Source of the DNA: an uncultured Caulobacteraceae bacterium
Lineage (GTDB): Bacteria > Pseudomonadota > Alphaproteobacteria > Caulobacterales > Caulobacteraceae
Direction: 5' to 3'
Assembly: GCA_937910255.1 (NCBI GenBank)
Contig: CALEOQ010000082.1
Span: 1-23,894 of the forward strand
Length of the DNA stretch: 23,894 nucleotides
This document shows positions 1-7,229 of this stretch, one piece after another; position 1 is the stretch's first letter, and every line of letters starts with the position of its first letter. Position numbers and translations under genes: made by a program. The notes under the pieces are model-generated. The model saw only the letters and a list, made by a program, of their open reading frames with translations. It was not told the origin of the DNA and ran no database searches.

Positions 1-130
1 GGAGGCAGGTTGTCGGGAGCGAGAGCTGTGTGCGCTTCGGGCCGCGTCGGTGCGTTGTTTTTTTTTTTTTTTAAGTATCCGTCGACCACCGAGCTCTACA
101 CTCTTCCCCTCCACGACGCTCTTCCGATCT
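1..130 (+). other. Illumina P5 adapter read-through (artefact)
   Basis: Bases 73-130 match the 58-nt Illumina P5/universal adapter end to end with 7 mismatches by my hand alignment; the 3' part CGACGCTCTTCCGATCT is exact. A run of 15 T precedes it (58-72). Read on the other strand this is genome, then adapter, then poly-A, the usual product of reading through a short insert. Bases 1-57 lie beyond the homopolymer and are probably meaningless base calls. Translated in the frame of the following gene, the adapter gives YTLPLHDALPIS, a well-known contaminant peptide in protein databases. It is not genomic sequence and should be trimmed to about 131. Confidence 0.95.
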
Positions 131-1182
131 CGTGCCCGCTGTCCGCCTTGGAGCTGGAGAGCTTCAACGTCACGGGCCCGTATCGCGGCTCCGGCGTGGC
201 GGAGACCACCTTCTCGGTAGGCCTGCCGGTGGGGCGGGGCGGCAAGCGCGGTGCGCGGATCGCCGCCGGGCGGGCCGGGGTCGACGCGGCGCGCGCGCGG
301 CTCGCCCAGGCGCGGGCCGACTACGCCTTCGAGCTGGCGGCGGCCTATGCCGAGGCCGAGGCGGCCGAGCGGCGGGTCACGCTGGCCCAAGAGTCGCTCA
401 CCCTGGCGGAGGAGGACCTGCGCGCCGCCCGGGCGCTGGTGGAAGCCGGCAAGGAGGCCGAGCTTCGCAGCCTGCAAGCCCAGGCCGGCGTGACCTCGGC
501 GCGCGCGGCCCTCGATGCGGCCCGCACGGCCCGGGCCAGCGCCTTCGCGCGGCTGACCGCCCTGGCCGGATCACCGGCGGCCTTCACGGCGCTCTCCGAA
601 AGCCTGCTGCCGCGGCCGACGCCCGAGGACCTCGAACGGACCATCGACGCGCTGTCGGTGCCGGCCGTGGTCGCCGCCCAGGCCGAGCGGGAAGCTGCCG
701 CCCGGCGGGTGCGGGTGGAGCGCACGCGCGCCGTCCCGGACGTGACCATCTCAGCCGGCGTGCGCCGCTTCAGCGGCGACGACGCCAGCGCCGTGGTCGC
801 CGGGATCTCGGCGCCGATCCCGCTGTTTGACCAGAACCGCGGCAACGTCAACGCCGCCCAGGGTGAGCTGCTGGCGGCCGAGGCGCGGCTGAATGCGGCG
901 CGACTGGACGCCGAGGCGGAGCTGCGCACCGCGCTCTTCCAGGTCGAAGCCGCCCAGAGCCGGGTCGCCGCCGCCGTGGAGACCGAGGCCACTGCGGCCG
1001 AGGCCTACCGGCTCACCCGCATCGCCTACGAGAGCGGCAAGTCGCCGCTCGTGGAGCTGACCAACGCTCGCCGCGCCTTGGCCGAGGCGCGCACCCAAAC
1101 CATTGACGCCCAGCTGCAGCGCCTACGCGCCGAGGCCGGCCTCGCGCGGCTGCAGGGCCGCGCCCCCTTCGGAGTCTCCTGA
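131..1182 (+). CDS. czcC: CzcC-like outer-membrane efflux protein (5' truncated)
   Basis: This is the outer-membrane channel of a heavy-metal RND efflux complex (TolC/OEP superfamily, CzcC branch). The readable part is about 350 residues, and full CzcC proteins are roughly 415-430, so the signal peptide and first 60-80 residues are missing because the contig begins in adapter sequence. The fragment opens with the CzcC-type stretch LELESFNVTGPYRGSG..ETTFSVGLPV..GGKR, followed by long Ala/Glu/Arg-rich helices (ARARLAQARADYAFELAAAYAEAEA and similar, described here in part) that build the periplasmic coiled-coil barrel. There are two OEP repeats. The stop TGA at 1180-1182 overlaps the ATG of czcB by one base, so the genes are translationally coupled. 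The family call is secure; the metal is inferred from czcA. Confidence 0.88.
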
Positions 1183-2366
1183 TGCCCCGCAAATCCCTCA
1201 TCGCCGGCGCCAACCGCAACTGGCTGCTCGCCGGCGCGGCCCTCATCGCCGCCACCGGCGTCGGCTTCACCGCCGCCAAACTCACCAGCCCAAAATCTCC
1301 TCCCGCCACAGAAGCAACCTCCGCAGAAGGGGAGGCGGAAGGCGCTGATCACGCCGCTGATGGCCTCGTCATGACTGCGGAACGGATCACCTCTGCCGGT
1401 ATCCAGCTCCAACCGGTCGCTACGGGGGGGCTGGCGTCCGAGATTCTCGCTCAGGCCACGGTGACGGCTCAGCCAGGCGGCGAGGCCGTCCTGACCGCCC
1501 GCGCCGCCGGCTCGATCGCGCGGATCACCAAGCGCCTGGGCGATTCCGTCCGGGCGGGCGAAACGCTGGCCCTTGTGGAGAGCCGAGAGGCTTCGCAGAT
1601 CGCCGCCGCAAGGAGCACGGCGGCGGCGAAGGCGGAGCTCGCGCGCAAGGTCTATGCCCGAGAGCAGCGCCTCTACGAGCAAAAGGTCAGTCCGCGCCAG
1701 GACATGGAAGCGGCTCAGGCAGAGCTCGCTGCCGCCGAGGCGGAAGCCCGGAGCGCCAACCTCGGAGCTCGCGCCGCGGACGTCACCAGCGACGGCCGCT
1801 ATGTTGCGGTGGCGAGCCCCATTTCCGGACGCATCACGGACATGTCCGCGAGCCTCGGCGCCTTCGTGCAGCCCGAAACCGAGCTGTTCCGTGTCTCGGA
1901 TCCCTCGAAGGTGCAAGTTGAAGCCGCGGTAGGTCCGGCCGATGCGGCGCGGCTCGCCGCTGGCGATCAGGCCATCGTCGAGCTGGCCGATGGCCGGACT
2001 CTCAATGCGCGCGTGCGATCGATCACGCCCGGTCTCGGAGGCGAAACACGCCAAGCCACTGTCGTCGTCGACGTCACCGCGAGCCTGCCGCCCGGCCTGG
2101 CCGTCACCGTTCGCCTCCTGCCGAAGCGTGAATCATCTTCCGGCGCGATCGTCATTCCGGACGAGGCCCTGCAGTCACTTGAAGGGCGTGATGTTGTCTT
2201 CGTGCGAACCGCACAAGGATTCACGGCACGCAAGGTCACGGTCGGCCAGCGAAGCGCCGGCCGCGTCGAGATTACGGCGGGCCTGAAGCCGGAGGACACG
2301 ATCGCAACCAGGAACGCGTTCCTGCTTAAGGCCGAGCTCGGCAAGGGCGAAGGCGGGGAGCACTAG
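1182..2366 (+). CDS. czcB: CzcB-like periplasmic adaptor of heavy-metal RND pump
   Basis: This 394-residue membrane-fusion protein links the inner-membrane pump CzcA to the outer-membrane channel CzcC. The N-terminus has a single hydrophobic anchor (about residues 11-33, NWLLAGAALIAATGVGF). The lipoyl/barrel-sandwich half-motifs follow, at about 100-130 (ARAAGSIARITKRLGDSVRAG) and 205-235 (VASPISGRITDMSASLGAFV), separated by a helical hairpin rich in Ala, Glu and Arg. The C-terminal beta-barrel and membrane-proximal domain end near GLKPEDTIATRNAFLLKAEL, typical of CzcB/CusB. I see no His-rich N-terminal extension as in some CzcB. The ATG sits in a TGATG overlap with czcC, and only three bases separate its stop from czcA. 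GC content drops visibly about 110 bases into this gene (see findings). Confidence 0.92.
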   Translation: MPRKSLIAGANRNWLLAGAALIAATGVGFTAAKLTSPKSPPATEATSAEGEAEGADHAADGLVMTAERITSAGIQLQPVATGGLASEILAQATVTAQPGGEAVLTARAAGSIARITKRLGDSVRAGETLALVESREASQIAAARSTAAAKAELARKVYAREQRLYEQKVSPRQDMEAAQAELAAAEAEARSANLGARAADVTSDGRYVAVASPISGRITDMSASLGAFVQPETELFRVSDPSKVQVEAAVGPADAARLAAGDQAIVELADGRTLNARVRSITPGLGGETRQATVVVDVTASLPPGLAVTVRLLPKRESSSGAIVIPDEALQSLEGRDVVFVRTAQGFTARKVTVGQRSAGRVEITAGLKPEDTIATRNAFLLKAELGKGEGGEH

Positions 2367-2369
2367 GTC

Positions 2370-5300
2370 ATGATCGCAAGTCTCATTGCGCTTTCCGTCC
2401 GCTCGCGTTGGATGGTCTTGTTTCTCTTCCTCGCGATTGGCGGCCTCGGCCTTTGGCAGCTGACCAAGCTGCCGATCGATGCCGTGCCCGATATCACCAG
2501 CAACCAGGTGCAGATCAATACCGTCGACCCGCGCCTATCGCCGGTCGAGATCGAGAAACTCGTCACGTATCCGGTCGAACTTTCGCTCGCCGGTATTCCC
2601 GGGCTCGAAACGACGCGCTCCCTCTCGCGCAACGGGTTCAGCCAGGTCACCGCGATCTTCTCGGACTCCACCGACCTCTATTTCGCCCGCCAGCAGGTTG
2701 GCGAACGACTGAGGCAGGCCACCGAGAATTTGCCTGACGGCGTGCAACCGCAGATCGGGCCGGTGACAACCGGCCTCGGCGAGGTCGTCATGTACACCGT
2801 CGGCTACACCAATACCGGCGGCAAGGGTGCGAAGAAGGTCGCCGGGGAGCCGGGCTGGCAGCTCGATGGAAGCTATCTCACCCCTGAAGGGGACCTGCTC
2901 ACCGATGAAGTCGCAAAGGCTGGCTATCTGCGAACGGTGCAGGACTGGATCGTCAGCCCGCAGTTGAAAGCGGTGCCCGGCGTGGCGGGCGTCGACTCGA
3001 TCGGTGGCTACGCCAAGACATTCGTCGTCGAACCCGATCCGACCAAGCTGGCCAGTTTCGGGATTTCCTACAGTGAACTCGGCGAGGCGCTGGAAAAGGC
3101 CAACCTCGCCGTCGGCGCCAACTTTTTCAACCGCGGCGGCGAAGCCTACCTTGTCCGCGTCGATGCGCGCGCGCGCTCCGTCGACGAGATCCGGAACGCC
3201 GTTGCGGCCACCCGCGGCGGCGTTCCGATCACCGTCGGCCAGATCGCCAACGTCAAGATCGGCGGCGATCTGCGCACGGGCGCCGGCAGCATGAACGGCG
3301 AGGAAGCGGTGATCGGCACCGTCCTCATGCTGATCAACGAGAACAGCCGTATCGTCGCACAGGACGTGTCGGCCAAGCTCGATCAGGTTTCGAAAACGCT
3401 GCCGCCGGGCATCGAAGTCAAGATCGTGCTCGACCGCGCCAAGCTGGTCAATGCGACGGTGGGGACGGTCGAACGCAACCTCACTGAGGGTGCGCTGCTG
3501 GTCGCAGCTTCGCTGTTTCTGCTGCTCGGCAACTGGCGCGCGGCCATCATCGCCACCCTCGTCATCCCCTTTTCGTTCCTCATGATGGCGATGGGGATGA
3601 ACGCTTTCCGCGTGCCCGGCAATCTAATGAGCCTTGGCGCACTGGACTTCGGCCTGATCGTCGATGGCGCCGTGATCATCATCGAAAACTGTCTGGCGCG
3701 ATTGGCGCATCGTCAGGAGTACGAGGGACGGCTGCTGACGCTTCGGGAACGGCTCGAAGAGACGATGCATGCGTCGCAGGAGATGATCAAACCGACGGTG
3801 TATGGCCAGGCCATCATCCTCCTCTCCTTCGTACCGCTCCTGATGTTCACGGGGGTCGAGGGCAAGACCTTCTCGCCCATGGCGATCACGATCATGCTGG
3901 CGCTCTTCTCGGCGTTCATCCTTTCGCTCACGCTGGTGCCCGCGTTGGTGGCGCTGCTCATTCGCGGGCGGGTCGCCGAAAAGGAGGTGTGGCTGATCCG
4001 CAAGAGCAAGGACCGCTACCTGCCTCTGCTCGACAAGGCGCTCGCCCGGCCATTGCCCTTCATCCTGGGGGGCTTTGCCTTCTTTCTGGCGGCTGTTCCG
4101 GTCTTCGGCCTCCTGGGCTCGGAGTTCATTCCCCAGCTCGATGAGAAGAACCTGGCCGTTGCCTCGACGCGGGTCCCCTCGGTCAGCCTCGAACAGTCCC
4201 TGGTGATGCAGCGCAAGGTCGAGGAAGCGATCAAGAAGCTTCCCGAGGTGGAGCTGATGTTCTCCAAGACGGGCACCGCCGAGGTCGCCACCGACCCGAT
4301 GCCGCCGAACATTTCGGACGGCTTCGTGATTCTGAAACCGCAGGACCAATGGCCGGCGGGCGTGGATAGCAAGGCCGACGTGGTTGAACGCATCGAGAAG
4401 GCCACGGGGGGTCTCCTCGGCCAGCTCTACGAAGTCAGCCAGCCCATCGAACTGCGCTTCAACGAACTGATCTCGGGCGTACGCGGCGACGTCGCGATCA
4501 AGCTTTACGGCGACGATCTCGACAAGATGTCGCAGACCGCCAACGAGATGGTGCGGGTGCTGCAAGCAATTCCCGGAGCGACCAGCGTTAAGGCGGATCA
4601 GGTCGGCGGTGCGCCCGTGCTTGACGTGAAGCTCGACCGCGCGATGATCGCGCGTTACGGGCTGACCGTCCAGGAAGTGGCCGACACGGTCGCCGCCGCA
4701 CTCGGCGGCCGGGAGTCCGGACTGCTCTACGAAGGTGATCGGCGCTTCGACATCACGGTGCGCGTACCGGATGCGACCCGGGTCAATCTTGACGCCATCC
4801 GTTCGCTCCCGGTGCTCTTGCCCGAAGAACCCGGCGAAAGCCGCCGCCAGGTCCCGCTCGCACAGGTGGCCGAGATCCGGTTCACCGAAGGACTCAATGA
4901 GATAAGACGCGAGAACGGCAAGCGCCGCGTGGTTGTCCAGCTGAACCTCGAAGGGCGCGATGCGGGCTCATTCGTCCAGGAAGCGCAGGCGAAGATCGCG
5001 CAGGTGAAGCTGCCTGCCGGCTACTATCTCGAATGGGGCGGACAGTTCGAGAGTCTGCAAGCGGCGACGTCACGACTCTCGATTGTCGTGCCGCTGGCGT
5101 TTGTCGCCATCTTCGTCTTGCTGTTCATGGCCCTTGGATCGCTCGGCCGCGCGACCGCGGTTTTCCTGACCTTGCCGCTGGGACTGGCGGGCGGGATCTT
5201 CACGCTTGCCCTAACCGGCATCAACTTCTCCGTCTCGGCGGCGGTCGGACTTATCGTGCTGGCCGGTGTTGCGGTTCTGAACGGTCTCGTTGTGATGACG

Positions 5301-5615
5301 GCCGTTCGCGAACGTCTGGACCGGGGACTGCCTCTGGTTGAGGCCATCCGTGAAGGCATGGCCGAGAAGATGCGTGCGGTCATCATGACCGGCTTCGTAC
5401 CGGCGATCGGCTTTGTTCCGATGGCGATCGCCACGGGGACCGGGGCCGAAGTCCAGAAGCCGCTCGCGGTCACGGTGATCGGCGGACTGATCGCAGCAAC
5501 GATCCTGACCCTTCTGGTGTTGCCGGCCATCGCCAAGGTCGTCCTGGGTGCAATCGAAGGACGGCGCCGTAGGCGCGAAGACCCTGTCGCGCCGGCTGCG
5601 CCCGAACCGGCGTGA
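2370..5615 (+). CDS. czcA: CzcA-like HME-RND heavy-metal efflux pump
   Basis: This is the proton-driven inner-membrane pump of the CzcCBA complex, 1081 residues, the normal length for the HME-RND family. The N-terminal TM1 is followed by the conserved LPIDAVPDITSNQVQ, and a second TM block (about 915-1040) closes the protein. The TM4 signature is DFGLIVDGAVIIIEN at residues 426-440. Its DFG...DGA...EN pattern is that of pumps for divalent cations (Co, Zn, Cd, Ni), not the AxGxxVDAA form of the Cu/Ag pump CusA. D426 and D432 are candidate proton-relay residues. A loop at about 150-190 containing SYLTPEGDLLTDEVAKAGYL is a usual CzcA/NccA feature. No frameshift is seen. A strong ribosome-binding site (AAGGAGG, 5616-5622) follows the stop and serves the DUF190 relic. 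Confidence 0.95.
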   Translation: MIASLIALSVRSRWMVLFLFLAIGGLGLWQLTKLPIDAVPDITSNQVQINTVDPRLSPVEIEKLVTYPVELSLAGIPGLETTRSLSRNGFSQVTAIFSDSTDLYFARQQVGERLRQATENLPDGVQPQIGPVTTGLGEVVMYTVGYTNTGGKGAKKVAGEPGWQLDGSYLTPEGDLLTDEVAKAGYLRTVQDWIVSPQLKAVPGVAGVDSIGGYAKTFVVEPDPTKLASFGISYSELGEALEKANLAVGANFFNRGGEAYLVRVDARARSVDEIRNAVAATRGGVPITVGQIANVKIGGDLRTGAGSMNGEEAVIGTVLMLINENSRIVAQDVSAKLDQVSKTLPPGIEVKIVLDRAKLVNATVGTVERNLTEGALLVAASLFLLLGNWRAAIIATLVIPFSFLMMAMGMNAFRVPGNLMSLGALDFGLIVDGAVIIIENCLARLAHRQEYEGRLLTLRERLEETMHASQEMIKPTVYGQAIILLSFVPLLMFTGVEGKTFSPMAITIMLALFSAFILSLTLVPALVALLIRGRVAEKEVWLIRKSKDRYLPLLDKALARPLPFILGGFAFFLAAVPVFGLLGSEFIPQLDEKNLAVASTRVPSVSLEQSLVMQRKVEEAIKKLPEVELMFSKTGTAEVATDPMPPNISDGFVILKPQDQWPAGVDSKADVVERIEKATGGLLGQLYEVSQPIELRFNELISGVRGDVAIKLYGDDLDKMSQTANEMVRVLQAIPGATSVKADQVGGAPVLDVKLDRAMIARYGLTVQEVADTVAAALGGRESGLLYEGDRRFDITVRVPDATRVNLDAIRSLPVLLPEEPGESRRQVPLAQVAEIRFTEGLNEIRRENGKRRVVVQLNLEGRDAGSFVQEAQAKIAQVKLPAGYYLEWGGQFESLQAATSRLSIVVPLAFVAIFVLLFMALGSLGRATAVFLTLPLGLAGGIFTLALTGINFSVSAAVGLIVLAGVAVLNGLVVMTAVRERLDRGLPLVEAIREGMAEKMRAVIMTGFVPAIGFVPMAIATGTGAEVQKPLAVTVIGGLIAATILTLLVLPAIAKVVLGAIEGRRRRREDPVAPAAPEPA

Positions 5616-5625
5616 AGGAGGGATC

Positions 5626-5730
5626 ATGACTGAGACGATCGAGCTGTTGCGGATCTACACCGATGAAGGCTCTCATCCGGGCGACCGCAGGGTGCTGAGG
5701 CGGCCGCCACCTCCGTGGTGCGGGTGCTGA
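5626..5730 (+). pseudogene. Truncated DUF190 (PII-like) relic
   Basis: The reading frame starts with ATG four bases... after AAGGAGG (5616-5622) and encodes LLRIYTDEGSHPGDRRVL, which matches the N-terminus of the intact DUF190 protein at 6861-7211 (LLRIYTDEHALVGDRSLI). Similarity stops after about 24 residues; the frame then reads RRPPPPWCGC and terminates. Neither of the other two frames up to 5880 restores the DUF190 core (GATVLRG) or its C-terminus, so an internal deletion with frame change is more likely than one sequencing error. A second open frame of about 65 codons (5726-5923, SAIAQLILSLGRKPAAEGD) overlaps this region and the next gene. It has coding-like composition but no identifiable start, and may be foreign debris from the same rearrangement. 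Confidence 0.7.
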
Positions 5731-5882
5731 TGACCGCAACACCGGTGACGCTGCTCGTCCTTCCGCCATCGCCCAGCTCATCCTCAGCCTCGGGCGCAAG
5801 CCCGCGGCGGAGGGCGACCGTTCGGCAGCTCTCCAGACCCCAGTGGGCTGGCCGGCGCTCACTTTCGACGAGGGAGGACAGG

Positions 5883-6389
5883 ATGCGTATTCCGCCACCG
5901 CCGATAGGGCCCCTCCCTCATGAGCGCGCGCGGGGGGGGGCGGCGAACCGTAGGGCTACATGGGGCCTTTTGCTGATCGCGGCGGCCTTGCTGTGGGGGC
6001 CGCTCCCTGCCTGGACGGCCCCGCATGACGAGCAGCCCCTCGTTGTCGAGCCCCGGGCGCCCGGCGTTTGGCGCGCTGACGCCAAGGGGACGATCATCGA
6101 ATTCCAGACAACATCCGGCTCACAAGGCGCCCTTTCCATACGTTTCGTCGGGCAGGGCGGGGAGACCATCGCGCCGCCGCCCGCACGGCAAGTCAGCCTG
6201 ACGTCGCCCGGCGGCCCAGCTGTGCCGTTTTCACCGTCCGCGGGGGGGTGGGTGTCCACAACGCAGGCTCCCGCCCCTCAGGACGGCGCGCTCCTGAGCA
6301 TCATCGAAGCCGACCACCGTCACGATTTCCGGCTCAACGTCCATGCCAAGCCGTCCGAACCCAGCCAACCGAGTGGGAGAACGCCATGA
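5883..6389 (+). CDS. Exported protein of unknown function
   Basis: I do not recognise this 168-residue protein. The start at 5883 is preferred over in-frame upstream codons because GGGAGGA lies at 5872-5878, and the hydrophobic segment WGLLLIAAALLWGPLPAWTA (about residues 25-45) then forms a signal peptide or anchor. The mature part is Pro/Gly/Ala-rich with beta-strand-like stretches (GTIIEFQTTSG, ALSIRFVGQGG). It ends in a His-containing segment, IIEADHRHDFRLNVHAK, which could bind metal; that is inference. The last codon overlaps the ATG of the DUF411 gene (ATGA, 6386-6389), so the two are probably made together and may act together in the periplasm. There are no cysteines in the mature region that I can see. 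Confidence 0.7.
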   Translation: MRIPPPPIGPLPHERARGGAANRRATWGLLLIAAALLWGPLPAWTAPHDEQPLVVEPRAPGVWRADAKGTIIEFQTTSGSQGALSIRFVGQGGETIAPPPARQVSLTSPGGPAVPFSPSAGGWVSTTQAPAPQDGALLSIIEADHRHDFRLNVHAKPSEPSQPSGRTP

Positions 6390-6835
6390 AGGGCGTGTCT
6401 CGCCGCAGCGCCATAGGTGCGCTCGCGATCGCCGGGCTCGCGCCGGCGCGGGCGCTCGCCGAGAGCCCGTTCACCGTCTACCGCACCGCAGGCTGTCAAT
6501 GCTGTCGGGCGTGGGTCGCGCACATGGAATCCGCGGGATACCGACCCCGGACGGTCATCGTCGACGAGCTCGCCGACGTCCGGCTTCGCTACAAGATCCC
6601 GGCCGATCTGGCCGCCTGCCACACAGCGGTCATCCACGGCTACGTCGTGGAAGGCCACGTGCCCGCTGAGGACGTCGCGGCTCTGCTGCGACGACGGCCC
6701 CAAGCCATCGGTATTGCGGTTCCCGGCATGCCCGCCGGCGCGCCGGGCATGGAGCAGACCGACGGCAGCCGAGAAGCCTTTATGACCCTGTTGCTCCTGG
6801 ATGGCGGCCGCAGGCGGATCTTCGCGCGTCACTGA
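6386..6835 (+). CDS. DUF411 metal-binding protein, Tat-type signal
   Basis: This 149-residue protein belongs to the DUF411 family of small periplasmic proteins found beside copper and other metal-resistance genes. The N-terminus has a twin-arginine-like motif (SRRSAIGALAIAG) followed by a hydrophobic stretch and an ALA-type cleavage region. The family cysteine motif appears as TAGCQCCRAWVAHM, where the more usual form is a simple CxCC or CGCC. The family block ACHTAVIHGYVVEGHVPAEDV, with its conserved Cys and His residues, is present in full. The C-terminus includes a Met/Gly/Pro segment (PGMPAGAPGMEQ). The ATG overlaps the previous stop by four bases. DUF411 is often linked to copper, whereas the neighbouring pumps look like Co/Zn/Cd types, so the substrate is open. 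Confidence 0.9.
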   Translation: MKGVSRRSAIGALAIAGLAPARALAESPFTVYRTAGCQCCRAWVAHMESAGYRPRTVIVDELADVRLRYKIPADLAACHTAVIHGYVVEGHVPAEDVAALLRRRPQAIGIAVPGMPAGAPGMEQTDGSREAFMTLLLLDGGRRRIFARH

Positions 6836-6860
6836 CCCATCTTCTTCAGGAGAACCCAAC

Positions 6861-7211
6861 ATGCAGACACCTGGCCAAGCCGTCCTGCTTCGCATCTATA
6901 CCGACGAGCACGCCCTGGTGGGCGACCGCTCGCTCATCGACGTGATCATCCGAAGAGCCCGTGACGCCCATCTCGCCGGCGCCACCGTGCTGCGGGGCCG
7001 CAAGGGTTTTGGCGAGTCGGCCCGGCTGCATGAGCACCGGCCGTTCGACCTCAATGACAACCTGCCCGTCGTTATCGAGTTCGTCGACGAGGAGGCGCGA
7101 CTGCGCGCCTTCCTGCCTCAACTCGATGACCTCAAGGACATCGGTTTGATCACCTTCGAGAAGGTCGAGGTGCTCCGCTACGGCGGCCACCACGTCGAGC
7201 CGCACGCGTGA
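6861..7211 (+). CDS. DUF190 (PII-like) protein
   Basis: This is a complete 116-residue DUF190 protein. The family has a ferredoxin-like, PII-related trimeric fold and is often encoded beside ion channels or metal transporters, where a ligand-sensing regulatory role is suspected but not established. The conserved blocks are all visible: LLRIYTDE near residue 9, RARDAHLAGATVLRGRKGFG around 35-55, and NLPVVIEFVDEEARLRAFLP in the second half. The C-terminal tail GGHHVEPHA carries extra histidines. A clear AGGAG (6848-6852) sits eight bases upstream of the ATG. It lies between DUF411 and the P1B ATPase; a truncated relative follows czcA at 5626, suggesting that one DUF190 gene once accompanied each transporter. 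Confidence 0.93.
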   Translation: MQTPGQAVLLRIYTDEHALVGDRSLIDVIIRRARDAHLAGATVLRGRKGFGESARLHEHRPFDLNDNLPVVIEFVDEEARLRAFLPQLDDLKDIGLITFEKVEVLRYGGHHVEPHA

Positions 7212-7229
7212 GCTGGTAGGAGCATCGAC

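Noticed and set aside
3624..4565. 313-codon minus-strand open frame opposite czcA
   Set aside because: It is rich in Arg, His, Gln and Glu with no domain, and is the complement of conserved CzcA codons. It arises from high-GC codon bias.
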